Source of the DNA: Flavobacteriaceae bacterium
GTDB taxonomy: Bacteria > Bacteroidota > Bacteroidia > Flavobacteriales > Flavobacteriaceae
Assembly (NCBI GenBank): GCA_029238215.1
Contig: JAQWGN010000004.1
Location: 1-53,926 of the forward strand
Reading direction: 5' to 3'
DNA: 53,926 bases
A model generated the notes under the pieces. The model searched no databases and was not told the DNA's origin. It saw only the letters and a list, made by a program, of their open reading frames with translations. Shown piece by piece: positions 8,633 to 16,608 of the stretch (the first letter of the stretch is position 1; each line of letters begins with the position of its first letter). The translations under genes and the position numbers were made by a program.

Positions 8633-9619
8633 TTAAAATGATATTGATTTTAATTGTAATCCTGTCGTTTCTTCCCAGCCAAACATAATATTCATATTTT
8701 GAATCGCTTGACCTGAAGCCCCTTTTATTAAATTATCGATAATACTTGTAACAAGCAGTTGTCCTTCATGCAAATGCAGGTGCAAAAGACACCTGTTTGT
8801 TCCCACAACTTGCTTTAACGCTAAGCTAGAACGACTTACAAAAGTAAACTTACTGTTTTTGTAATAGTCATCATAAAGCCCATATGCTTCGTCGATAGTT
8901 CCGTTAAAGGCAGTATATGCCGTTGCAAAAATACCACGAGTAAAGTTTCCGCGTATAGGCAAAAAATGAAGCTTAGCAGCAGTACCTTGAGCTTGCGCTA
9001 ATGTTTCTCCAATTTCACCCAAGTGTTGATGTACAAAAGGCTTGTAGTACGAGATGTTGTTGTTTCTCCAACTAAAATGACCTGTTGCAGAAGGGACTGC
9101 ACCTGCACCCGTACTTCCAGTAATTGCATTAACATGAACTTCGTTTTCAAGTTTACTTGATGCAGCAAGGGGAAGTAGCGCCAATTGTATTGCTGTGGCA
9201 AAACATCCTGGGTTTGCTATCGCTTGTGCTGAAAGAATATGCTTATGATTAACTTCTGGTAGTCCATAAACGTATGATCTGCCTAAAAAGTGACGGTCTG
9301 CTGTTAATCTAAAATCATTGCTTAAATCAATAATTTTAGTATTGTCATTAATTACGTTTTCATGTAAAAATGTAGCCGAGTTTCCATGACCCATACACAG
9401 AAATAACACATCTACATCTGGATTTAACTCACTTGAAAAAGATTGATCAAGTACTCCCAATAAGTCAGGATGTGTTTCGAAAACAGGTTTTCCAGCACGA
9501 GTGGTACTGTATATGAAATCTATGGTTACGTTTGGATGGTTTACTAATAGGCGTAACAACTCACCTCCAGTATATCCTGCACCTCCTACTACTCCAATTT
9601 TAATTTTATTTATTGACAT
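8633..9619 (-). CDS. argC: N-acetyl-gamma-glutamyl-phosphate reductase
   Basis: Reduces N-acylglutamyl phosphate to the semialdehyde with NADPH. I take the ATG at 9619, giving 328 residues and opening with KIGVVGGAGYTGGELLRLL, the family's NADPH-binding start. A longer frame to 9712 would add 31 residues lying wholly inside argG and is not supported. The catalytic Cys is Cys139 in ANPGCFATA, and His is in the C-terminal PIRGNFTRG region. The chosen start overlaps argG by 14 bases, and the stop lies 2 bases from proC. Confidence 0.94.
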   Translation of the reverse strand: MSINKIKIGVVGGAGYTGGELLRLLVNHPNVTIDFIYSTTRAGKPVFETHPDLLGVLDQSFSSELNPDVDVLFLCMGHGNSATFLHENVINDNTKIIDLSNDFRLTADRHFLGRSYVYGLPEVNHKHILSAQAIANPGCFATAIQLALLPLAASSKLENEVHVNAITGSTGAGAVPSATGHFSWRNNNISYYKPFVHQHLGEIGETLAQAQGTAAKLHFLPIRGNFTRGIFATAYTAFNGTIDEAYGLYDDYYKNSKFTFVSRSSLALKQVVGTNRCLLHLHLHEGQLLVTSIIDNLIKGASGQAIQNMNIMFGWEETTGLQLKSISF

Positions 9620-10787
9620 GCTGATAAATTTTTCCAGCATTTGCTGAAAGTTTAATAAATCCTTTTGCTTCATCTGCACTCCATGCTTCGTTAGCCTCCC
9701 CATAAGTGCCAAAACTGTTGTCCATCAAATCATATTCTGATTCAATACCATCGAGGCTAAAACGATAGGGGTGAAGGGTAACATAAACCGATCCAGTTAC
9801 TGTTCGTTGGCTACTCTGTAAAAGTTGCTCAAAGTCTCGCATTACAGGGTCTAAGTATTGTCCTTCGTGAAGCATCATTCCATAGTATGTTCCTATGGAG
9901 TCCTTATGATGCAACTGCCATTTGCTTAAGGTGTGTTTCTCTAACAAGTGATGCGCTTTAATGATAACTAAGGCAGCAGCAGCTTCAAACCCAACTCTTC
10001 CTTTTATTCCAATAATAGTATCCCCAACATGGATATCACGGCCAATAGCAAAGGCCGCTGCACGTTCCTGTAACTCTTGAATGGCTTCAACAGGGCTATA
10101 GTTTTTACTATCTACTCCAATAAGTTCTCCATTTTCAAAACGAAGGCAAAGTGTTTCTGGTTTCGTTTTAGTACATGGGCTTGGATAGGCTGTTTCTGGA
10201 AGGGGTTTTTGTGATTTTAAAGTTTCGCTTCCGCCAACAGAAGTACCCCACAGTCCCTTATTTATAGAATACTGGGCTTTTTCCCAAGACCAATCTACCC
10301 CATGTTTTTTAAGGTATTCAATTTCGTCTTCTCTCGAAAGCTTTTGATCGCGAATGGGTGTGATAATTTCTATTTCTGGTGCTAGGGTTTGAAAAATTAA
10401 ATCAAAACGAACTTGATCGTTTCCAGCTCCTGTACTTCCATGAGCAATAGCTGTTGCATTAATTTCTTTTGCATAGTTTACAATCGCTACCGCTTGTGTA
10501 ACTCTTTCAGCACTAACCGATAATGGGTAGGTACTGTTTTTTAATACATTACCAAAAACCAAATATTTTACGATGTCTTGGTAGAATGTTTCTACAGCCT
10601 CAATACTTTTGTAAGAATGTGCTCCTAAAGACAGTGCTTTTTTCTCAAGTGCTGTTATTTCTTTAGCATCAAACCCTCCAGTGTTAACACTTACGGCATG
10701 CACTTCATAGCTGTGCTGGCTAAGTGACTTTACACAATACGAGGTGTCGAGGCCTCCGCTATAGGCTAAAACTAATTTTTGTTTCAT
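9606..10787 (-). CDS. argG: Argininosuccinate synthase
   Basis: Joins citrulline and aspartate with ATP. The 393-residue protein has the N-type ATP pyrophosphatase loop AYSGGLDTSYC (SGGLDTS at 10-16) and the GSTGAGNDQVRFD motif near residue 120 that binds aspartate/citrulline. The first ATG overlaps the stop of the GNAT gene by 4 bases (ATGA), and its 3' end overlaps argC. Placing argG near the operon front is typical of Flavobacteriaceae. Confidence 0.96.
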   Translation of the reverse strand: MKQKLVLAYSGGLDTSYCVKSLSQHSYEVHAVSVNTGGFDAKEITALEKKALSLGAHSYKSIEAVETFYQDIVKYLVFGNVLKNSTYPLSVSAERVTQAVAIVNYAKEINATAIAHGSTGAGNDQVRFDLIFQTLAPEIEIITPIRDQKLSREDEIEYLKKHGVDWSWEKAQYSINKGLWGTSVGGSETLKSQKPLPETAYPSPCTKTKPETLCLRFENGELIGVDSKNYSPVEAIQELQERAAAFAIGRDIHVGDTIIGIKGRVGFEAAAALVIIKAHHLLEKHTLSKWQLHHKDSIGTYYGMMLHEGQYLDPVMRDFEQLLQSSQRTVTGSVYVTLHPYRFSLDGIESEYDLMDNSFGTYGEANEAWSADEAKGFIKLSANAGKIYQHVNK

Positions 10788-11374
10788 TTTTTTTCTCGTT
10801 TAAAAGCTTTTTTAAAAGATTGAATTCTACCAACAATGCCATTGCTGTTTTTGGCAGCTGGATCATAAAGCATTCCAGTACACAAGCACATAGTTCGATT
10901 AGTTCTTGTTAATACATCGTAATTTTTACATGTTTGACAACCTTTCCAAAACGCTGGATCATCGGTAAGCTGTGAAAAAGTCACAGGCTTATATCCCAGG
11001 TCGTAATTAATTTTCATTACGGGCAAGCCAGTTGTTATTCCAAATATTTTGGCATTTGGATATTTTTCTTTTGTGTAGGCAAAAATTTGTGCTTTTATTT
11101 TTTTTGCCAATCCAATTCCTCTAAATGCAGGAGCAACAATTAATCCTGAGTGCGCAACATATTTTTCGTGCCCCCATGCTTCGATGTAACAAAAACCAGC
11201 AAAGGTTTCGCCATCAAGAGCTATTATGGCATTACCCGACTCTATCTTTTTCTGAACATATTCAGGAGTACGACGAGCAATTCCTGTTCCTCGTACTTGT
11301 GCAGAAGAAGAAATCGTTTCTGAAATAATGGACGCATACTTTACGTGAATGCGTTTAGCAACTTGGATTTCCAT
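10784..11374 (-). CDS. GNAT acyltransferase, candidate N-acylglutamate synthase
   Basis: The first structural gene of the arginine operon, 196 residues. It has a GNAT fold with the acyl-CoA pyrophosphate loop at 85-90 (RGIGLA) after the strand HSGLIVAPAF. The operon has no argA or argJ homologue, so this enzyme is the obvious candidate to acylate glutamate; that is inference from position. Unusually for a GNAT it carries a Cys cluster near the C-terminus (Cys146, Cys149, Cys163, Cys165: C-x2-C, then C-x-C), which could bind zinc. The ATG at 11374 follows the attenuator-like leader by about 80 bases, and the stop overlaps argG by 4 bases. Confidence 0.8.
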   Translation of the reverse strand: MEIQVAKRIHVKYASIISETISSSAQVRGTGIARRTPEYVQKKIESGNAIIALDGETFAGFCYIEAWGHEKYVAHSGLIVAPAFRGIGLAKKIKAQIFAYTKEKYPNAKIFGITTGLPVMKINYDLGYKPVTFSQLTDDPAFWKGCQTCKNYDVLTRTNRTMCLCTGMLYDPAAKNSNGIVGRIQSFKKAFKREKK

Positions 11375-11485
11375 GATAAATTAAAAAAATGATTGTACAG
11401 ATAAATGACGAGGGAGGAAACCGGACACACCTTGGTTCCATAGAAGAAGTGATCACCCCAAGGGGCGACGAAAACGTGGTGTGTT
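11375..11485 (-). promoter_or_regulatory. Candidate arginine attenuator RNA
   Basis: In the leader transcript, CACACC (11483-11478, just before the Arg codons) can pair with GGTGTG (11431-11426). CCTTGG (11463-11458, overlapping the end of the leader peptide) can pair with CCAAGG (11435-11430). The two right-hand arms share bases 11431-11430, so the helices compete. A ribosome waiting at the Arg codons (11476-11465) would decide between them. No stable hairpin precedes the only U-rich run (around 11384-11390), so the output is more likely Rho-dependent termination or start-codon access than intrinsic termination. Confidence 0.55.
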
Positions 11486-11515
11486 TAAAAACGGTAAAAT
11501 ATTACTTACAGTCAT
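11453..11515 (-). CDS. Arginine leader peptide (candidate)
   Basis: A 20-codon reading frame, too short for usual gene calling, located between the arg promoter and the first gene. It starts with ATG at 11515 and stops with TGA at 11455-11453. Codons 14-17 read Arg-Phe-Arg-Arg, and the peptide ends TPRFRRPLG. Three Arg in four codons just before a region of alternative RNA pairing is the classic layout of a ribosome-stalling leader peptide. The ATG lies only 4 bases after the -7 box, so the message would be leaderless. No homologue comparison was possible, so this remains a prediction. Confidence 0.65.
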   Translation of the reverse strand: MTVSNILPFLNTPRFRRPLG

Positions 11516-11519
11516 GCTG

Positions 11520-11552
11520 CAAATATATATTTTTTTTCACTGTTATGACAAT
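11520..11552 (-). promoter_or_regulatory. arg operon promoter
   Basis: On the minus strand, TATATTTG (plus-strand 11520-11527) fits the Bacteroidota -7 consensus TAnnTTTG. ATTG (11549-11552) lies 21 bases upstream and fits the -33 element. Transcription should begin at or next to the leader-peptide ATG at 11515. Confidence 0.7.
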
Positions 11553-11569
11553 TTCCTTCCTCATTTGCC

Positions 11570-11577
11570 TAATTTTG
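11570..11577 (+). promoter_or_regulatory. pabB operon -7 box
   Basis: TAATTTTG matches TAnnTTTG, 19 bases before the TTG start of pabB. It is arranged back to back with the arg promoter, whose -33 element ends 18 bases away. A clear -33 element is not seen. Confidence 0.5.
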
Positions 11578-11596
11578 TTTCAAATGATCACTCTCT

Positions 11597-12910
11597 TTGG
11601 TAAATCGCACAAAAAAAGTATTTAACGTTACTGGTATTTCAGATATCAAACAGCGCTTGTTTTCATGGGCAAAGGATTCTTCCCCTGTGTCGTGGTATGA
11701 TTCCAATGAGTACCCTCACCAACCACGTGAATACGATGCGATTTTGGCCGTTGGTTTAGCACATAAAAACGCACAACTTTCTACCCAAAAGGAACTTGCT
11801 CAACATTTGGGTAAGGATTGGTTATTCGGGTTTTTTAGTTATGAATATGCACAGGACTGGGAATGTGTTTCTCCAACAAACCCATTGCACCTAGATGTAC
11901 CATCACTTCACTTTTTTATACCTGACAAAATTTGGCTTCTAAAAGGAGATACCCTCATAGCACTATACAGCGGAGTTGACGATCCAGCTGCAGATTTTAT
12001 ACAACTAAAAAACACCACGCTCACAAACCAAAATCAACTTCAAGCAATTGATTTATCTCCTCGTATTTCTAGAAATCAATATGTGAAGAATGCTAAGGCT
12101 CTTCAAGAACATATTTTTCGAGGAGACATATATGAAGTTAATTATTGCGTGGAATGGTATGCTGAAAATGTTAACATTCACCCATCTTCATTGTTTGTAG
12201 CACTTAATCAAATTGCAAAAACACCCTATGCAGCCTATGTAAACATTGATGATGTTCACTTGATGTGTGCTTCGCCTGAACGGTTTTTACAACGCCGTGG
12301 AAATTCATTAAAATCGCAACCCATAAAAGGAACTGCTGCACGTCAAGTTGATCCAATATTGGATGTTGCTGCCGCACAACGTTTAAAAGATGATAGTAAA
12401 GAACGTTCTGAAAATATTATGATTACTGATTTAGTTCGCAATGATTTGTCACGAGTAGCCCAGAAAGGATCAGTAGCTGTTGAAGAGCAATGTGTTGTCT
12501 ATCCTTTTGCTCAGGTACATCAAATGATTTCTACCATCACCGCTACTTGTGACAGAAATACTTCTTCGCTTGATGTTATAAATGCCTGCTTCCCAATGGG
12601 AAGTATGACCGGAGCGCCAAAACAACGTGCTATGGAGTTAATTAATCAATATGAAAATAGTCAGCGCGGATTGTATAGTGGAGCTGTTGGATATTTCGCT
12701 CCTAATGGGGACTTTGATTTTAATGTCGTTATTCGAAGCTTGGTGTATGATGCTAAGCAACGTTATATCTCTGCTCATGTGGGAAGTGCCCTTACCGCAG
12801 CGGCAGATGTGGAAAAAGAATATGAAGAATGTCAGCTTAAAGTAAAAGCGATTAAGCAATTATTGGCAAATCAAGCTGTTAGCCTAGAGTTTTATGGATC
12901 CAAAGTTTAG
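11597..12910 (+). CDS. pabB: Aminodeoxychorismate synthase component I
   Basis: A 437-residue chorismate-binding enzyme that aminates chorismate for folate synthesis. The PabB-type Lys of PIKGT (Lys244, motif 242-246), which forms the covalent intermediate in PabB but is absent from anthranilate synthase, is present. GSMTGAPK (335-342) and the ITDLVRNDLSRV block (276-287) are also there. The start is TTG at 11597: a stop lies four codons upstream (11585-11587) and no ATG occurs before conserved sequence. No glutamine amidotransferase partner (pabA) is seen nearby. It overlaps tilS by 17 bases. Confidence 0.93.
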   Translation: MVNRTKKVFNVTGISDIKQRLFSWAKDSSPVSWYDSNEYPHQPREYDAILAVGLAHKNAQLSTQKELAQHLGKDWLFGFFSYEYAQDWECVSPTNPLHLDVPSLHFFIPDKIWLLKGDTLIALYSGVDDPAADFIQLKNTTLTNQNQLQAIDLSPRISRNQYVKNAKALQEHIFRGDIYEVNYCVEWYAENVNIHPSSLFVALNQIAKTPYAAYVNIDDVHLMCASPERFLQRRGNSLKSQPIKGTAARQVDPILDVAAAQRLKDDSKERSENIMITDLVRNDLSRVAQKGSVAVEEQCVVYPFAQVHQMISTITATCDRNTSSLDVINACFPMGSMTGAPKQRAMELINQYENSQRGLYSGAVGYFAPNGDFDFNVVIRSLVYDAKQRYISAHVGSALTAAADVEKEYEECQLKVKAIKQLLANQAVSLEFYGSKV

Positions 12911-14180
12911 CATGCATTTACTCGGTTCTTTAGGACCTCCAACCGAACACCGATTTTTAGTGGCGGTAAGTGGAGGTATGGATAGCGTCGTTCTGGCACA
13001 TATGTTACAGGCTTGTGGTTATTCTTTTGCATTAGCCCATGTAAATTATAAGTTAAGAGGAGTAGATAGTGATTTGGATCAAAAATTTGTTGAATCATTA
13101 GCACAATCATTTCAAGTAGATTGCTATTCAAAATCCGAGCCAATTAAACCTGAGGCTTCGGGAATTCAAGAAAAAGCTAGAAAGTTGCGCTATGCCTTTT
13201 TTGAGGAGATTAAAAATACTTATGGGTTTGATGCAGTGCTTACGGCCCATCACTCCGACGATCAATTGGAGACATTTTTCATGCGTCTCAGTCGTGGGAG
13301 CGGGTTAGCTGGTTTAGGAGGGATTCGCGAGCGTAATGGATTTCTAATTCGTCCATTATTGCATTTTTCTAAGAAGGTGCTTTTGAGCTACGCCAAAGAA
13401 AATAAGCTACAATGGCGAGAAGACATATCTAATAGTTCCACTAAATATTTACGCAATGCCATTCGACATAATGTAATCCCTGCTTTTCTGAGTAGCTCAC
13501 CTCAAGCCGCTACAAACACCTTAGAATCTATACGGCATATTGCTGAAACTTTTGATGTTATTTCTTTACAGCTGAATGATATTAAGGCACAATGGAAAGA
13601 AAATAACGAGTTTATTGAGATTCCAATAGTGTCTCTTAACACTTTAGTGCCACAATCGTTTTGGATGCATCATTTATTTTCGATGTATGGCTTTGATCAA
13701 GAAGAAATAATCAAACTATTACAGACCCATTCGGGAAAGAAATGTACAAGTAGTAGTCACGAATTACGCCGTGAACGCAATCATCTAGTGTTGCAAAAAA
13801 AATCACCTAAATCGAAAATGACTCAAGAACAGTATTTGGTGCCTATAACAGGTATTAAAACCCCAATTGAGCTGCAGATTAAAACGACAGGGTTTGATGA
13901 TGAATCTTCCAATTCTTGCGTTCTATTGGATGCTGATACATTGGATTTTCCTTTGGTTTTGCGTCGTTGGAAGACAGGAGATGTGTTTCATCCTTCAGGA
14001 ATGTTAGGAAAGAAAAAACTTTCAAAATTTTTTAAAGATGAGAAAATGTCTTCTTTAGAAAAACAAGAACAATGGTTATTATGCTCTGGCTCCGCTATTG
14101 TTTGGATAGTAGGTAAACGAATTAATCGTAAATTTGAAGCTACAAGCCCAATGTCTACCCTTCAAATAAAACTACAATGA
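12894..14180 (+). CDS. tilS: tRNA(Ile)-lysidine synthase
   Basis: Modifies C34 of the tRNA reading AUA codons to lysidine, an essential step. The 428-residue protein has the PP-loop SGGMDS at 26-31 and the tail region RRWKTGDVFHPSGMLGKKKLSKFFKDEK (from about residue 361), typical of the TilS C-terminal domain. It overlaps pabB by 17 bases and dsbD by 4, so these three genes form one transcription unit. A slightly later ATG at 12912 is possible but would leave less room before the PP-loop. Confidence 0.94.
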   Translation: MDPKFSMHLLGSLGPPTEHRFLVAVSGGMDSVVLAHMLQACGYSFALAHVNYKLRGVDSDLDQKFVESLAQSFQVDCYSKSEPIKPEASGIQEKARKLRYAFFEEIKNTYGFDAVLTAHHSDDQLETFFMRLSRGSGLAGLGGIRERNGFLIRPLLHFSKKVLLSYAKENKLQWREDISNSSTKYLRNAIRHNVIPAFLSSSPQAATNTLESIRHIAETFDVISLQLNDIKAQWKENNEFIEIPIVSLNTLVPQSFWMHHLFSMYGFDQEEIIKLLQTHSGKKCTSSSHELRRERNHLVLQKKSPKSKMTQEQYLVPITGIKTPIELQIKTTGFDDESSNSCVLLDADTLDFPLVLRRWKTGDVFHPSGMLGKKKLSKFFKDEKMSSLEKQEQWLLCSGSAIVWIVGKRINRKFEATSPMSTLQIKLQ

Positions 14181-16129
14181 GACACCTACTGTTATTTCTT
14201 TTGGTCGTTCAAAGTTTATGCGCACAAGAAAACCCCATACAATGGAGTGCCCAAGCTCAACAAGCTGAAGAAAACACTTACGACGTTATTTTAAAAGCAA
14301 GCATTCAAGAAAATTGGAAACTTTACGATGTAAATTTACCTGCTGGCGGTCCATTGCCAACGCTATTAATTTGGAACAATGCCACAGCAATAGGCGCCCT
14401 TGAGGGTTCGACACCAAAAACGGGGTATGATCCTATTTTTGAAATGGAATTAGCCTACCATTTAGAAGAGCTGGTATGGGTACAATCGGTTAAGACTAGT
14501 GATGATAACATCTCAATTACCATTGAATATCAAGCTTGTGATGATGCAATATGTATTTTTCGTGATGAGACCCTGATTATTCCTACTGATGGGAGCCTGA
14601 TAAATGCATCGAATCGCGATCTTACTACTATAACATTGGCAAATGATTCATTAAAACTTGAGTTGAGTAATACTGCTTTTTTAGATGATTCTGTTTCAGC
14701 ATCAAATGCATCTTGGTGGCGCATATTTATTTTGGGTTTATTTGGTGGTTTTATAGCCTTATTGACTCCATGCGTGTTCCCTTTAATTCCACTTACCGTT
14801 TCTTATTTTTCAAAAAGTAGCGTGAGCCGTGGCGTAGGCATTCGACGCTCATTAGCGTATGCATTTTCTATTATTGCCATTTATGCACTATTAAGTTTAC
14901 CCTTTCATTTCCTAGATCAGTTACGCCCAGAAGTGCTTAATACCATTGCTACAAACGTCGTTCTAAACCTTATTTTCTTTGCTGTTTTCTTAGCTTTTGC
15001 ACTATCGTTTTTTGGATTATTTGATTTAACATTGCCTGCTTCTTGGTCTTCAAAATCTGATTCGGCATCTACACGATCTTCATATTTGGGTATCTTTTTT
15101 ATGGCACTCACGCTTGCTGTTGTTTCATTCTCGTGCACAGGTCCAATTTTAGGCTCCTTATTGGTAGGATCGCTTACTGCTGATGGCGATGCACTTCAAC
15201 TTACTGCTGGTATGCTCGGCTTTGGAACGGCCTTGGCCTTACCCTTTGGTGTGTTGTCTTTTTTTCCTAGTGTATTGAACAAACTTCCAAAATCTGGAGG
15301 ATGGCTACATCATGTAAAAGTATCCTTAGGTTTTGTGGAGTTGGCCTTGGCGCTTAAGTTTTTATCCAATGCAGATATGGTTCAAAACTTTGGCATACTT
15401 CCACGGGAAGTGTTTATCGCAATATGGATGCTTATACTGCTTTTGTGGGCGGTGTATCTATTTGGAGGACTACGTTTTTTACACCACAACACTAAGAAAA
15501 CCTCACTCTCTCAAAAAGGGATTGCAGTATTAATAATACTGTTTGTTGTTTATTTAGCACAAGGAGTAGTTCCTAACCAGCAAACGCCATTACGCGCGCT
15601 TAGTGGATTTCCACCACCTACTTTTTATTCGATCTATAAAACAGAATCAGATTGTCCTTTAAACTTGGACTGTTACAAAGATTTTGAAACAGGAAAGGCT
15701 GCTGCGATTAGACAACAAAAACCCATATTACTCGATTTTACAGGTTGGGCTTGTGTGAATTGTAGAAAAGTAGAAGAAAACATCTGGACCATGCCTGAAG
15801 TGTATGCGTTGTTGCGTGATGAAGTGGTGCTTATTTCATTGTACGTAGATGATCGAAAGCTACTTGATGATTCAGACCAACAAACGATAAACTACGAAGA
15901 TGGTAGTACAAGAAAACTAACTACAGTAGGACAAAAGTGGTCAACTTTTCAAGCATTGAATTTTAAATCAGTTTCCCAACCGTATTATGTGCTTATGCTT
16001 GCTGATGGGACTATTTTGAACCCACCTGTGCAATACACAGATGCTGCAACATACTTGGCGTGGCTTAAAGAAGGAATTGCGGCAAGTAAATCAACCCAAG
16101 CGTTGGTACCCGCCTTTAACATAGATTAG
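14177..16129 (+). CDS. dsbD: Thiol:disulfide interchange protein DsbD
   Basis: A 650-residue inner-membrane electron carrier passing reducing power from cytoplasmic thioredoxin to the periplasm. The layout is complete: a signal peptide (about 1-16); a periplasmic alpha domain with Cys121 and Cys126 (ACDDAICIF); eight or so membrane segments (about 183-470) with the two membrane Cys (Cys199 in TPCVFPLIPL and Cys320 in SFSCTGP); and a C-terminal thioredoxin domain with Cys526-x2-Cys529 (GWACVNCRK). It overlaps tilS by 4 bases. Its 3' end overlaps the oppositely oriented flavin reductase by 39 bases. Confidence 0.94.
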   Translation: MRHLLLFLLVVQSLCAQENPIQWSAQAQQAEENTYDVILKASIQENWKLYDVNLPAGGPLPTLLIWNNATAIGALEGSTPKTGYDPIFEMELAYHLEELVWVQSVKTSDDNISITIEYQACDDAICIFRDETLIIPTDGSLINASNRDLTTITLANDSLKLELSNTAFLDDSVSASNASWWRIFILGLFGGFIALLTPCVFPLIPLTVSYFSKSSVSRGVGIRRSLAYAFSIIAIYALLSLPFHFLDQLRPEVLNTIATNVVLNLIFFAVFLAFALSFFGLFDLTLPASWSSKSDSASTRSSYLGIFFMALTLAVVSFSCTGPILGSLLVGSLTADGDALQLTAGMLGFGTALALPFGVLSFFPSVLNKLPKSGGWLHHVKVSLGFVELALALKFLSNADMVQNFGILPREVFIAIWMLILLLWAVYLFGGLRFLHHNTKKTSLSQKGIAVLIILFVVYLAQGVVPNQQTPLRALSGFPPPTFYSIYKTESDCPLNLDCYKDFETGKAAAIRQQKPILLDFTGWACVNCRKVEENIWTMPEVYALLRDEVVLISLYVDDRKLLDDSDQQTINYEDGSTRKLTTVGQKWSTFQALNFKSVSQPYYVLMLADGTILNPPVQYTDAATYLAWLKEGIAASKSTQALVPAFNID

Positions 16130-16558
16130 GGGATTCCCTTCTCTTTTTATACCCTCAGACACTTCACCATAATACACGATATGATCACCAATTTCATGAG
16201 ATTTGATAATGGTTCCTGTTAAATAACCCAAACTGTCTTCTATAACAGGCACCGTATTTTGTGTTAGAGTGACTTCTTTAAATCGGGTTTCTTGGTTGTT
16301 ATTTGGATTGGCGAAAGCATTTGAAATTGTTTCTTGATTCTCGGAAAGTATGTTAATCGCAAAGGTTTTACTCTCTAGAAATGCTTTGTTTGTTTCCGAT
16401 GCGGTTTTTAAACAAAATAAAACTATAGGTGGGTCTAAGGAAACGGAGGTAAATGAATTTGCTGTAAATCCAAAAGGGGAGTTGTTATACGTGGTAGTGA
16501 TTACAGTTACTCCAGTAGCAAATTGTCCGCAAACGGCACGAAAATCTTGTTTATCCAT
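16091..16558 (-). CDS. Flavin reductase-like FMN-binding protein
   Basis: A 155-residue member of the flavin reductase/NTA monooxygenase component B family. Characteristic are the N-terminal FATGVTVITT block followed by the FGFTANSFTSVSLDPPIVLFCL region (about residues 28-50) and the C-terminal IVYYGEV strand. Such proteins reduce FMN or FAD with NAD(P)H, often to supply a partner monooxygenase; no partner is adjacent. The gene overlaps the dsbD 3' end in the opposite direction by 39 bases, so transcription of each must run into the other. Confidence 0.85.
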   Translation of the reverse strand: MDKQDFRAVCGQFATGVTVITTTYNNSPFGFTANSFTSVSLDPPIVLFCLKTASETNKAFLESKTFAINILSENQETISNAFANPNNNQETRFKEVTLTQNTVPVIEDSLGYLTGTIIKSHEIGDHIVYYGEVSEGIKREGNPLIYVKGGYQRLG

Positions 16559-16608
16559 AAAGGCAAAGAACGTAAATATTTTTTGTAAGTTTATACAAAC
16601 CTACTGTT

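Noticed and set aside
9620-9712. Extended N-terminus of argC
   Set aside because: The added 31 codons lie entirely within argG and precede the conserved family start. The ATG at 9619 fits.
11384-11392. Intrinsic terminator of the arg leader
   Set aside because: The U-rich run is not preceded by any stable hairpin; only a short TGTACA palindrome lies nearby. I do not call a terminator.
11389-11625. Plus-strand frame of 78 codons opposite the arg leader
   Set aside because: It lies antisense to the leader peptide and both promoters, has no family features and ends inside pabB. The arginine leader on the other strand explains the sequence better.
12651-12845. Overlapping 64-codon frame inside pabB
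   Set aside because: An out-of-frame shadow of pabB with no independent features.
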